From Chloroflexota bacterium (GTDB taxonomy: Bacteria; Chloroflexota; Dehalococcoidia; CAUJGQ01): 45,457 nucleotides of DNA. The stretch lies in assembly GCA_963170165.1 (NCBI GenBank), contig CAUJGQ010000058.1, positions 1 to 45,457 of the forward strand, read 5' to 3'. The notes beneath the pieces are model-generated. The model was not told where the DNA came from. It searched no databases and worked only from the letters and a program-made list of their open reading frames with translations. Positions 11,293 through 19,552 of this stretch are shown piece after piece. A program made the position numbers and the translations under genes. Position 1 is the stretch's first letter. The number at the start of each line of letters is the position of its first letter.

Positions 11293-11454
11293 CTATCGCG
11301 CGCCGCCCTCGCCGTCGATGTCGAGCGCGGTGGCGCCCCAGGGGGTGCTGGGCCGGGCTGGGTCGAAGGCGCGCCGCCGCCGCCGCACCACCCGCCGCGC
11401 CGCCATCGCGGCCGCCGCCATCGCCACCATCCCTGCCAGCCTGCGCTTCCTCAT
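11293..11454 (-). CDS. Hypothetical 53-aa basic micro-ORF after sbcC
   Basis: An ORF below usual size cut-offs. The ATG at 11454 is preceded by an excellent ribosome site, GAGGAGGG, with a 7-nt spacer, 26 nt after the sbcC stop on the same strand. The product starts MRKRRLAG, has a short Ala/Met-rich hydrophobic stretch (about residues 6-19), a run of arginines (20-28: RRVVRRRRR) and a polar tail ending GEGGAR. It could be a small membrane-anchored or nucleic-acid-binding peptide expressed with sbcC. No family is recognised, and the high GC content makes chance ORFs more likely. The translation signal is the main evidence. Confidence 0.45.
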   Translation of the reverse strand: MRKRRLAGMVAMAAAAMAARRVVRRRRRAFDPARPSTPWGATALDIDGEGGAR

Positions 11455-11480
11455 GCCGCTGCCCTCCTCGTCCTGCGCAC

Positions 11481-14465
11481 CTACCCCGCGACTACGCGGG
11501 CGATTGAACCATCACCACTCTTGGATACCTCGATCCGGGTGTCAAACAGGTCCTTCAGCTCGCTGATGTGCGTCACCACCAGCAGGCACTGGAAGTGGTC
11601 CTGAATGGCGGTGATCGCCTCAATGAGCCGTTCCCGGCCGGCGGCATCCTGGGTGCCGAACCCCTCATCAATCACCAGCGTGGCCAGCGGCGCACCGGCC
11701 CGGCGGGCCAGCAGCTTGGACAGGGCGATGCGCAACGCCAGATCGATGCGGAAGGCCTCGCCACCACTGAACAGCTCGTACGGACGGGTTCCCCACTCAT
11801 CGGCGATGCGTACCTCCATCGTCTCGACGGTCTCGCCCTTCTGCGTCAGGCGCTGGGTGTCGAGCGTCAGGTGCATGCGGTTGTTGGTCATGCGCGATAG
11901 CAGCTCGTTAGCTGCCTCCTCAATCTCCGGCAACACCGTCTCGATCAGCAGTCCCTGCACGCCGTGTTTGCCAAAGGCCTGCACCAGCTCGTCGTAGATG
12001 CCCGCCTGCCGCTGCTCTTCGACCAGTTGCCGCCCATGCTCCCGTCGCCGCTGCTGCAGCTCGGTCAGCCGCTGCACCTCCGCCTTGACCTTGCCCAACT
12101 CTTGCTGGAGCTGGTGCAGCCGCTCCCGCAGGTCCGCCACCCGCGCCCGGCAGTCCGGCAGCGCCGCATCGGTCTCGGGCAGCGATGCCAGCTCCTGCCC
12201 GGCCCGCTGCGCGCGCTGCTCGGCCTCGGCCCGCTCGGCTGCGGCGCGCGCCGCGTTCGCCTGGTGGGAGGACAGCGCGGCGCGGGCCGGGTCGATACCA
12301 CCCCGGGCCTGCTGGAGCCTGCGGTGCGCATCCTCGTGCGGCGCCAGCTCGGCCACGCGAGCCGCCAGCGCCGCCAGGGGCAGTGCCGACGCCGCCGCCT
12401 GGAACGCGCCTGCCCGCTGCCTGGCCTGCTGCAGGCGCTCCTCCACATCGTGCCGCTGTTCACCCAGGCCGGCCAGCAGGCGCGCGGCGGCGGCCTGGCG
12501 CGCTTCGGCCTGCGCGAGCGCCTCGTATGCCGGCTGGGCGCCGGCCAGCTGCTCTACCTGGGCCAGCGCCTCCCGGTACGCCTGCGGGTCATGCGGCAGG
12601 CCGGCCCGCTCCTGCGTCAGCCGCGCCATTTCGGCCCGCTCCGCGGGACAGAATGCCGGGCCGGCCAGCGCCGCCGCCACCGCCACCCGTTCCGGGTCGA
12701 GCGCCGCCAGCCGTGTGGCTGCCTGGCGGGCCTCGCGCAGCTCGGCTACCACCTGGCCGAGCACCTGCCGCCGCTCGCCCGTGCGCCGTTCTAGCTCGGC
12801 GGTCTGCCGCCGCACCCGCTCGGCCGCCGTCTGCGCTTGCGCCTCCAGCTCCGGCAGCCGGGCACGGTTGGCGCGGTGCCGCCCGGCCAGCCCGCTGCCC
12901 TGCGCGTCGTAGTCTGCCACCACGCGCCGGATGCCATCGCCGTCTAGCCTTGTGCGGCACAACGGGCAATCGCCTGTGCCGGCCTCCTCGAGCTTAAGCA
13001 GCTCATCTCGCCGTGCGGCCAGCAGCTTCATCTCATCGAGCAGGCGCTGATTCTCGGCTCGGAGCGCTCCTTGCTCTTCCCGCCGTTCCGCCTCCTCCTG
13101 CTGTGCATCGTGGATGCTGCGGCGGAGGGCGAGCACGCTGGCATCATCGCCTTGCAGCGCCGCATGCTGCGCTTCGAGCGCGGGCACCCGCTCTGCGCGG
13201 GCAGCAATCTCGCCGCGCTCCCGCTCCAGCGCCTCCTGACGCTGCTGCAGGCGGGCCTGTTCGCGGTCGATGGCGGCCGCCAACCGGCTCTGCTGCTGCT
13301 CCAGCGCCGCCACACGCTGGGCGAGCGGCGCCTGCTCGTTCAGCACCCGGCGGGCGTCCTCCAGCAAAGCATACTGGGCACGGATGCGGCCGGCCTCTGC
13401 CAGCTGCCGAAGGTGGCCGTCGTGCTCGCGCTCCACCTCCGCAAGCCGCCGCAGGAGGGTGGTACGCTCATCCGCCAGCCGGGCCGCCTCCTGGCGTGCT
13501 GCCTCAGACTGAGAGGTGAGCCGGCGGTGCTCGGTGTGCTGCTCCTGTTCCTGCGCGCGGGCGGCGGACAGTTCGGCGTACCCGGACTCGACGGCCTCTG
13601 CCCGCGCGAGGATGGCTTCAAACTTGGCGAGGGCGGGCGTCTGGGCGTCGATGCCTGCCTGCGCCTCTGCCAGGCGGTTCGCCGCGGCGATGGCGGCCCG
13701 CCTGGCCTCTGCCAGCAGCTCGCCCAGCCGGTGCCGCTCCTGTGCTGCGGACTGCAGCCGCTCCAGCTCATGCTGGGCGCCGGTGTACTGCTCGTTGAGC
13801 GCATCGACGCCATCCTGAAGCTGGATCAGTTCGCCGGGGCGGTCCTCCAGGGCGCTGATCTCCCGCTCAGCGGTGGCGATGGCGTCCGAGGTGCGGGTGA
13901 CGCGCTGGTTCGCCTCGCGCAGGAGCGCCCGCGCCCGTGCCTCCCAGCCGTCGTAGCGGCCCAGGTCGAGAATCTCGGCGAGCACGGCCTTGCGCTGGCC
14001 TGCGGACTTGGAGGTAAACAGGCCGGACTTGCCCTGAACCAGAAAGGAGGAGTTGATGAAGGCGTCATACGACAGCTTGAGCAGCTGCTCGATGGCGCGC
14101 TCGGTCTCCGCTATCGTACTGCCGGTCAACGCCCGCCAGCCCGTGCTGTCCTGCACCTGCAGCTCGAGTCCGGGGGTGCCGCTGCGCGCGCCGGTCCGCC
14201 GCCACTTGCGCAAGACGCGGTAGCGCGCCTCGCCGGCGTAGAACTCGAACTCGACCTCCATATCGGTCGCGCCCAGGGAGACGAGGTCGGCGCCGTGGCT
14301 GCTGCGGGCCTTGCCCCACAGCGCCCAGGTGATGGCATCCAGCAGCGCGGACTTGCCGTAGCCGTTGTCGCCGGTGAGACAGGCGACATGCACGCCTTCG
14401 AGGTCCAGCGGCGGGCAGTCACGGTAGCAGAGGAAGTTGCGCAGCGCGAGCTTGGCAGGTACCAC
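11481..14465 (-). CDS. sbcC: Exonuclease SbcCD subunit SbcC (Rad50-like ATPase)
   Basis: ATPase subunit of the SbcCD nuclease, which opens hairpins and processes blocked DNA ends. Domains in the 994-aa product: N-terminal ABC half with Walker A GDNGYGKS (32-39), a long coiled coil (about 185-890), the zinc hook CPLC at 500-503 in its centre, then the C-terminal half with signature LFSGGEAFRIDLA from 898 and Walker B LVIDEGFG near 933. The start is GTG at 14465 with GGAG 7 nt upstream. A TAGAAT -10 and palindromes lie just before it, so it probably has its own promoter as well as any read-through from sbcD. Confidence 0.96.
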   Translation of the reverse strand: MVPAKLALRNFLCYRDCPPLDLEGVHVACLTGDNGYGKSALLDAITWALWGKARSSHGADLVSLGATDMEVEFEFYAGEARYRVLRKWRRTGARSGTPGLELQVQDSTGWRALTGSTIAETERAIEQLLKLSYDAFINSSFLVQGKSGLFTSKSAGQRKAVLAEILDLGRYDGWEARARALLREANQRVTRTSDAIATAEREISALEDRPGELIQLQDGVDALNEQYTGAQHELERLQSAAQERHRLGELLAEARRAAIAAANRLAEAQAGIDAQTPALAKFEAILARAEAVESGYAELSAARAQEQEQHTEHRRLTSQSEAARQEAARLADERTTLLRRLAEVEREHDGHLRQLAEAGRIRAQYALLEDARRVLNEQAPLAQRVAALEQQQSRLAAAIDREQARLQQRQEALERERGEIAARAERVPALEAQHAALQGDDASVLALRRSIHDAQQEEAERREEQGALRAENQRLLDEMKLLAARRDELLKLEEAGTGDCPLCRTRLDGDGIRRVVADYDAQGSGLAGRHRANRARLPELEAQAQTAAERVRRQTAELERRTGERRQVLGQVVAELREARQAATRLAALDPERVAVAAALAGPAFCPAERAEMARLTQERAGLPHDPQAYREALAQVEQLAGAQPAYEALAQAEARQAAAARLLAGLGEQRHDVEERLQQARQRAGAFQAAASALPLAALAARVAELAPHEDAHRRLQQARGGIDPARAALSSHQANAARAAAERAEAEQRAQRAGQELASLPETDAALPDCRARVADLRERLHQLQQELGKVKAEVQRLTELQQRRREHGRQLVEEQRQAGIYDELVQAFGKHGVQGLLIETVLPEIEEAANELLSRMTNNRMHLTLDTQRLTQKGETVETMEVRIADEWGTRPYELFSGGEAFRIDLALRIALSKLLARRAGAPLATLVIDEGFGTQDAAGRERLIEAITAIQDHFQCLLVVTHISELKDLFDTRIEVSKSGDGSIARVVAG

Positions 14466-14479
14466 ACGGTCGCTCCGGT

Positions 14480-14501
14480 GAACGTTCGTACAAACATTCT
14501 A
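14480..14501 (-). promoter_or_regulatory. sbcC promoter -10 with adjoining palindromes
   Basis: On the minus strand TAGAAT (14501-14496, five of six matches to TATAAT) is followed directly by two overlapping palindromes: GTTTGTACGAAC (14495-14484, one mismatched pair) and perfect GAACGTTC (14487-14480). The sbcC GTG lies 15 nt farther. This placement over the transcription start is typical of repressor operators. The half-site GAAC/GTTC is shared with the LexA-type box before radA, but the spacing differs. Confidence 0.45.
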
Positions 14502-14514
14502 GCCGGAGCGCCGC

Positions 14515-14781
14515 TCAGTCCGCGAGCAGGGCCGGGGGGCGGGCTGCCGTGGGGAGCGCAGCCGCCGGCCGCCGGATGCCCGCGGGCGGCTCCAGCCGGT
14601 TGGCTGCCGCGCCGGAGCGCAGCGCGTGATGCCAATCGTACACCGATGGCAGATCGCTAATCGGTAGCAGCGCGGTGTAGCCCTCCTGCTGGAGCGTGCC
14701 AGCGAAGTCATCGCGCAGCCGCGCCGCGAAGGCCGGATCGGTGATCAGCCGCAGCCAGATGTGAGGCAACACAGCAGCCAT
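14515..14781 (-). CDS. Small leader-peptide-like protein between sbcD and sbcC
   Basis: An 88-aa ORF starting at ATG 14781, with GGAGG 10 nt upstream; a GTG at 14805 would add eight residues. The N-terminal half contains LITDPAFAARLRDDFAGTL, which resembles the TDPxFRxxL motif of the NHLP/nitrile-hydratase-alpha-like leader-peptide clan (Franean1_4349/Os1348 type proteins). Then comes an aromatic segment (SVYDWHHAL) and a Pro/Ala-rich tail ending ALLAD. The tail has no cysteine and no RiPP-modifying enzyme is nearby, so a peptide natural product is doubtful. It ends 49 nt before the sbcC GTG. The 121-nt gap to sbcD holds an imperfect promoter (TTGTGG-18-TAGCAT) and a 7-bp stem (14838-14872). 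The gene is likely real; its function is unknown. Confidence 0.55.
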   Translation of the reverse strand: MAAVLPHIWLRLITDPAFAARLRDDFAGTLQQEGYTALLPISDLPSVYDWHHALRSGAAANRLEPPAGIRRPAAALPTAARPPALLAD

Positions 14782-14902
14782 GGGAGCGCGCCCTCCGCGG
14801 TCCACCCCACCACCGGATGCGCGTTCCCCATGCTACGCACCGGCCAGCCTCAGCCACAACGGACCGCCGGTGACAGTCTGGTGAAGGGCGCCAGGGCGTC
14901 GA

Positions 14903-16150
14903 TCAGCCGGCGTCCGCCGCGCCCTCGATGATGTCGCGGGCAACGCGCAGCAGCTCCGCCTTACGGTCTGGAGGGGTTTGCTTGTGGTCAAAGTACAGCG
15001 CCAGCGCCTCGGCCGGGGTCAGCTCCTCCGCCCGGCGATCCGTACCCAGGCGCGCACGTGCGCCCCGCTCGATGCTCTTGGTGATGGTGGCGACGGTGTG
15101 GGCGCCGGCTAGCGCCTGGCGGATGGCGCGCTCATCGAGGCCGGCCGCCTGCGCCGGTGTAAGGGTGAGCAGCACGCGGACGATTGCCCCGTCCACGGGC
15201 GCCCGCGCGATGCGGGCCAGCACCTCGGGCATCGGGTCTTCTGCGCGCGGGCGCACCTCCACCGTCACGAAGCGCCGGGCCGTCACGGGGCGGAAGCGCA
15301 CGCCGTCCATGGTCACCCGCTCGCCGCGTGGTTTCGCGAGGTCTAGATCGAGGAGCACGAAGCCTTTGTCGTCGTCTTCCTCACCAAAGTCGACGCGCTG
15401 GGTGCTGCCCGCGTACAGCACCGGCGGTCGCTCGTTCAGCACCTGAAAGGCGTGATGATGCCCCAGGGCAACGTAATCGAAGGCGTCTAGACGCAGGTCG
15501 CTGCGGTTGAGCTTGGGGAACCGGCCGATGGTCATCCATTGCTCGGAGCGCGTCTTGACGATGCTGTCGCTCATGGCGATGTGCGCGGTGAGCACGGCGG
15601 GCAGCGCCGGGTCGAGCTGGTCCGCCACGGCGCTGATGTGATCGGCGATGCCGGCAGCCAGCAGCTTATCGATCTCGTCCAGGGTCATGTTCTTGTACTC
15701 GTCGCGGCGCAGCCACTGCGATACGGACGGCCACGGTACGCCCACGACCTGCAACGGACCGGCGCGCGTCTGCATCACCGTCAGCCCCAGCCGCGCGCCG
15801 ACATGCACCTGGTGGACGCCCAGCGTGGTGAAGATCTCCAGCGCATTGGCGCGCGTGATCATGTTGGGCAGGTCGTGGTTGCCGACGAGCAGGTACACCG
15901 GGATGCCGGCCTGCACCAGCCGCATGACGCGCGTGGCGAACTCACGCTGGTGTGTCTGCTCGGGGTTGCGCGACTTGTAGGCGTCACCGGCAAAGATGAC
16001 GGCGTCTACGCCTTCGCTGATGGCCGTCTCCACCAGCTCATCGAAGGCGGCAAGGAAGTCCAGCAGCCGGGTGGATAGGCCGGTCTGCGGGTCGGGCCGG
16101 CCGTAGTTCTCCACGCCGATATGCAGGTCGGCGAAATGTAACAGGCGCAC
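14903..16150 (-). CDS. sbcD: Exonuclease SbcCD subunit SbcD (Mre11-like nuclease)
   Basis: Metallophosphoesterase nuclease subunit paired with SbcC. The phosphoesterase motifs are in order: HFADLHIG (residues 5-12), FAGDAY near 53-58, VGNHDLP near 94-100, then histidines in VLTAHIAMSD and ALGHHHAF. The 415-aa length is normal, with a C-terminal capping/SbcC-binding region. The GTG at 16150 has a strong GGAGGAG 5 nt upstream; a GGGGG/CCCCC hairpin (16163-16177) lies just before it. Unlike the usual adjacent sbcD-sbcC pair, an 88-aa ORF separates the two here. Confidence 0.96.
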   Translation of the reverse strand: MRLLHFADLHIGVENYGRPDPQTGLSTRLLDFLAAFDELVETAISEGVDAVIFAGDAYKSRNPEQTHQREFATRVMRLVQAGIPVYLLVGNHDLPNMITRANALEIFTTLGVHQVHVGARLGLTVMQTRAGPLQVVGVPWPSVSQWLRRDEYKNMTLDEIDKLLAAGIADHISAVADQLDPALPAVLTAHIAMSDSIVKTRSEQWMTIGRFPKLNRSDLRLDAFDYVALGHHHAFQVLNERPPVLYAGSTQRVDFGEEDDDKGFVLLDLDLAKPRGERVTMDGVRFRPVTARRFVTVEVRPRAEDPMPEVLARIARAPVDGAIVRVLLTLTPAQAAGLDERAIRQALAGAHTVATITKSIERGARARLGTDRRAEELTPAEALALYFDHKQTPPDRKAELLRVARDIIEGAADAG

Positions 16151-16224
16151 CGGCGCTCCTCCGGGGGAGCAGCCCCCTGCAGACCACGATAGCAGCCGTG
16201 AGCCGCCCCGCGCGGCGACGGTGG

Positions 16225-17580
16225 CTAGAACACGTCCGTCTTCTCGCGCAGGCGGTCGACCAGCTCGGGCAGGGGCACGCGTTCCTGGGCCATACTGTCG
16301 CGCTCGCGGATGGTGACGGCGTTGTCCTCTTCGATGGTCTGGAAATCGACGGTGACGCAGAAGGGGGTGCCGATCTCATCCTGGCGTCGGTAGCGGCGGC
16401 CGATGGACTGGGCATCGTCGTACTGGGTCACGAAGTGACGGCGCAGCAGCGCCCACACCTCACGCGCCTTGGGCACCAGCTTCTCGTTGCGCGACAGCGG
16501 CAAGATGGCGACCTGCACCGGCGCTATCGCCGGGTGGAGGTGCAGGACGGTGCGGGTTTCACCCTTGCTGTCCGTCTCTTCGTCGTAGGCGTCCAGCAGC
16601 AGGATGAGCATGATCCGGTCCACGCCGACGGCGGGCTCGACAACGTGGGGGATGATGTGCTCCTTGGTCTCCTCGTCGTAATAGGTCAGGTTGCGACCCG
16701 AGAACTGCTGGTGCTGCGACAGGTCGTAGTTGGTGCGGTAAGCGACGCCCTCCAGCTCGCCCCAGCCCCACGGGAAGGCGAACTCGATATCGGTGGTGCC
16801 GCCGGAGTAGTGCGAGAGCTTCTCGCGTGGATGGTCGTAGCGGCGCAGGCTCGTTTCCTTGATGCCGATACGCCGGTACCACTGGTAGCGCTCATCCCGC
16901 CAGTAGTCGAACCAGCGGAAGCCGTCCTCCGGCCGGCAGAAGTACTCCATCTCCATCTGCTCGAACTCACGCGTGCGGAAGATGAAGTTGCCGGGGGTGA
17001 TCTCGTTGCGGAAGGACTTGCCAGTCTGGGCGATGCCGAACGGCAGCTTGCGGCGGGAGGTGGTCAGCACATTCTCGAAGTTGACGAACATGCCCTGCGC
17101 CGTCTCCGGGCGCAGGTAGGCCACGGCCGCGGCATCCTCCACCGGGCCGATGAAGGTCTTGAGCATCATGTTGAACTGCCGCGCCTCGGTGAAGGAGTTG
17201 GTGGCGTTGCAGTTGCGGCAGGTGGTGGGCTGGCGCAGCGCCCGCGCCTCGTCGTCCCACTCCGGCAGGTCATCGGCGCGAAAGCGGAAGTTGCAGGTGC
17301 GGCAATCCACCAGCGGGTCGGTGAAATGCTTGAGATGGCCGGACGCCTCCCACACCCGCGGGTTGGTGACAATCGCGCCTTCCAGGCCGGCGACATCGTC
17401 CCGTTCGGTGACCATCGCCCGCCACCAGGCGTCCCGGATACGGCGGCGCATCTCGACACCGAGCGGCCCGTAGTCCCAGGCGTTGGCAAAGCCGCCATAG
17501 ATCTCCGCCGAGGGGAACACAAACCCGCGCCGCTTGCACAGCGACACGATCTTCTCCATCTCCACCCGCTCGTTTACCAC
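16225..17580 (-). CDS. glyS: Glycine--tRNA ligase (alpha2 type)
   Basis: Class II synthetase charging tRNA-Gly, single-chain type rather than the alpha2-beta2 enzyme. Seen: opening EKIVSLCKRRGFVF, YGPLGVEMRRRI, motif 2 around GKSFRNEITPGNF, motif 3 around VGVDRIMLILL, and an inserted zinc-like set (CRTC, CRNC). The frame stays open to 17763, but conserved sequence begins only at ATG 17559. I place the start at GTG 17580, which has a G7 run close upstream, giving 451 aa. A promoter at 17640-17611 fits this. No T-box leader is visible. Confidence 0.95.
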   Translation of the reverse strand: MVNERVEMEKIVSLCKRRGFVFPSAEIYGGFANAWDYGPLGVEMRRRIRDAWWRAMVTERDDVAGLEGAIVTNPRVWEASGHLKHFTDPLVDCRTCNFRFRADDLPEWDDEARALRQPTTCRNCNATNSFTEARQFNMMLKTFIGPVEDAAAVAYLRPETAQGMFVNFENVLTTSRRKLPFGIAQTGKSFRNEITPGNFIFRTREFEQMEMEYFCRPEDGFRWFDYWRDERYQWYRRIGIKETSLRRYDHPREKLSHYSGGTTDIEFAFPWGWGELEGVAYRTNYDLSQHQQFSGRNLTYYDEETKEHIIPHVVEPAVGVDRIMLILLLDAYDEETDSKGETRTVLHLHPAIAPVQVAILPLSRNEKLVPKAREVWALLRRHFVTQYDDAQSIGRRYRRQDEIGTPFCVTVDFQTIEEDNAVTIRERDSMAQERVPLPELVDRLREKTDVF

Positions 17581-17610
17581 CACGGCCCCCCCAGCAGCGT
17601 CCTGAGGGGC

Positions 17611-17640
17611 AGGGTATCGACCGCCTCGCGGGAGGGTCAA
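17611..17640 (-). promoter_or_regulatory. glyS promoter
   Basis: On the minus strand TTGACC (17640-17635), an 18-nt spacer and TACCCT (17616-17611), with a predicted start near 17604 and a short leader. The -35 matches the consensus at five of six positions. It is back-to-back with TTGACG (17649-17654) on the plus strand; together they form the perfect inverted repeat GTCAAGC-tgac-GCTTGAC (17636-17653). Confidence 0.5.
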
Positions 17641-17683
17641 GCTGACGCTTGACGGCCGCCCGCCCAGCGGTGATCGTTGGGCC

Positions 17684-17797
17684 ATGGTCAAGTTCATGCT
17701 GGGCTTTGTCTTGGGGCTGGTGGCCGGGTACGTCGCGATGCAGTTCGTGCGGGCAGCACCCATCGATGTGGCGGAGACGCCCCAACCGCTTCCCTAA
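17684..17797 (+). CDS. Hypothetical 37-aa single-helix membrane protein
   Basis: A very small ORF, ATG 17684 to TAA 17797, divergent from glyS. The product is one hydrophobic helix (MVKFMLGFVLGLVAGYVAMQ, residues 1-20) followed by a short polar tail ending in PQPLP. This is the shape of a real small membrane protein rather than random GC-rich frame. The ribosome site is weak (GGTGA 10 nt upstream). TTGACG at 17649 with GATCGT about 17 nt on would put the transcript start at or near the ATG, that is, a leaderless message. No family is recognised. The following 124 nt up to the HD-GYP gene hold nothing I can identify. Confidence 0.5.
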   Translation: MVKFMLGFVLGLVAGYVAMQFVRAAPIDVAETPQPLP

Positions 17798-17921
17798 GGA
17801 GCCGCTGGCACGTTGCGGCCCGTGCGGCGGCACAGCCATGCCCAACGCACAACCGCGACACCCGGCGATCGGCGCGGGGCGCGCGGCCCTCGCGGCAGGC
17901 CACCGGCTCAGCCGCACTTGG

Positions 17922-19292
17922 TCAGCTGGCCTCTGCGTCCTCGGCGAGGAGCGAGGCGACTTCGCGAAAGGCGTCGAAGACGTAGGGATCGAGGTTCTGG
18001 CCGACGAGGCCGTCCATCACGCGCAGCGCTTCCTTAGGGTTTAGGGCGGTGCGGTGCGGGCGGTCGGCGGTGAGCGCCTCATGGATATCGGCGGTGGCGA
18101 GGATGCGCGCCTCAAGCGGAATCTCGACCGAACCCAGGCCTTCCGGGTAGCCACGGCCGTCCAGCCGCTCATGATGCCCGGCCACCCAATCGGCGATTGG
18201 CTCCCAGCCGGGCACTGTGCGCAGGATATCGGCGCTCTCGCGCGGATGCTCGTGCAGCAGCGCCATCTCCTGTACGGTCAGGATCTCCGGCTTACCGATC
18301 ACGCGGCTGGGCACACGCAGCATCCCGATATCATGCAGCAGCGACGCCAGCTCGATGGCCTGCTGATGGCCTTCATCGAGACCGAGCGCCGCCGCCAGCG
18401 CGCGGGCATGGCTGGCCACGCGCCGGGAGTGGCCGCGCTTGTACGGATTCTTGCTGTCCACGATATCCGCGAAGTCGCCGGTCACGCGCAGCGTCGCCGC
18501 GGCAACCAACGGCCGCGAGTCCGGGTCGCCAAACTCCGACACCAGGTTGATCAACGCATGATCGAAGAAGCCAAGCCAGAACTCGTCACGACGGGCGACG
18601 GCGGTCATGGCATCAACCACATGGGGATGGAAAGCCCGGCCGGACTGTTCGCGCAGGCCGGCATCCAGATGGCGGCGGGCAAACAGTGGATTGGGATCGG
18701 CCGTCAGTAGTGACTCACTGTAATCGGCCACGGCGATGATGCGCGCGGCAGCCGGCACCTCGCTACCTGCCAGGCCCATCGGATAGCCGCCGCCGTCGTG
18801 CCGCTCGTGATGGCACAATACCGCCTCCGCCACTTGCGGTGGCAGGCCCAGCGAGGCAATGGCGCTCGCCCCTTCGAAGCAGTGGTCATGGAAGGCTTCG
18901 GTGATGGTGGTAAGGTTGCCTGCGCCGGCGCGCGCTGCCAGCATATCCGGTCCCTGGAGGGGCGAGGCAGCAAACAGCTCGTGCTCGTACATGCGGCCGA
19001 TGCTGGCCAGGCTCTCGGAGACGCGCGGCACGCCGGCATCATGCAGCAGTGCCGCGAAGAACACGGCCGAACGCTGGCCCCGCGGCAGCGCCAGTTCGCG
19101 CGCCAGCGATGCGGCGATGTAGCACACCCGTAGCGCGTGGCCCTTGCGCCGGCCCTCGGCCAGGTCCAGCGCCTGCGCCAGCGAGGCGACTAACTGCTCG
19201 ACCGTCACCGCGGGGATCTGTTCCAGCGCGCTCAGGGGCTGCTCTGGCTGCGTCATCGGTTCCAGCGATCTTGGGGGAATCCTCGAGTTCAC
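17922..19292 (-). CDS. Tandem HD-GYP domain protein (putative cyclic-di-GMP phosphodiesterase)
   Basis: Predicted cyclic dinucleotide phosphodiesterase with two complete HD-GYP domains and no sensor or receiver domain. Numbered from GTG 19292: domain 1 has HD at 84-85 and HHERHDGGGYP at 161-171; domain 2 has HD at 320-321, HHERLDGRGYP at 373-383 and TADRPHR near 408-414. Domain 1 lacks that last motif, so domain 2 may be the better catalyst. The start is chosen because GGAGG lies 5 nt before GTG 19292; it gives 456 aa (upstream GTG 19337 and downstream ATG 19256 are alternatives). No GGDEF protein is in the window. The product lacks a signal peptide or TM helix and is likely cytoplasmic. Confidence 0.9.
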   Translation of the reverse strand: MNSRIPPRSLEPMTQPEQPLSALEQIPAVTVEQLVASLAQALDLAEGRRKGHALRVCYIAASLARELALPRGQRSAVFFAALLHDAGVPRVSESLASIGRMYEHELFAASPLQGPDMLAARAGAGNLTTITEAFHDHCFEGASAIASLGLPPQVAEAVLCHHERHDGGGYPMGLAGSEVPAAARIIAVADYSESLLTADPNPLFARRHLDAGLREQSGRAFHPHVVDAMTAVARRDEFWLGFFDHALINLVSEFGDPDSRPLVAAATLRVTGDFADIVDSKNPYKRGHSRRVASHARALAAALGLDEGHQQAIELASLLHDIGMLRVPSRVIGKPEILTVQEMALLHEHPRESADILRTVPGWEPIADWVAGHHERLDGRGYPEGLGSVEIPLEARILATADIHEALTADRPHRTALNPKEALRVMDGLVGQNLDPYVFDAFREVASLLAEDAEAS

Positions 19293-19493
19293 CGCACCCT
19301 CCCCACCGGCAACGTGCGACGGTTTGCGACCCGCCACTGTAGTTATCGGTGGTTCGCATCAGTCCTTTAGCGCGACAGGTTATCGCCGGCCGAGTTGCCG
19401 CCGGCAGCCAGGGCGGCCGCCCGCACCACCACGCCGGCAGCAAGCGGGCCCTCGCCGCCCCGAGTCTGCATGCATGAGCCGGACACAGAAACA

Positions 19494-19526
19494 GGGACCG
19501 CGACAGTCGCTGCTGTCTGCGGTCCC
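19494..19526 (-). terminator. Terminator of the rplU-rpmA-rpmE operon
   Basis: A long stem read on the minus strand: GGGACCGC pairs with GCGGTCCC, with an inner GACAG/CTGTC pair and a 6-nt loop, followed by the T-rich TGTTTCTGT. It lies 27 nt past the rpmE stop. It is the clearest intrinsic terminator in the window. The remainder of the 19293-19552 gap shows only the HD-GYP leader and no gene. Confidence 0.8.
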
Positions 19527-19552
19527 CGGTATGGTGGCCCGGCTGGGGCGGC

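Noticed and set aside
17581-17683. T-box riboswitch for glyS
   Set aside because: No AGGGTGG-type T-box sequence or specifier-loop structure; the leader is too short.
17581-17763. N-terminal extension of glycyl-tRNA synthetase
   Set aside because: Not conserved in the family, covers a good promoter and overlaps the divergent 37-aa ORF.
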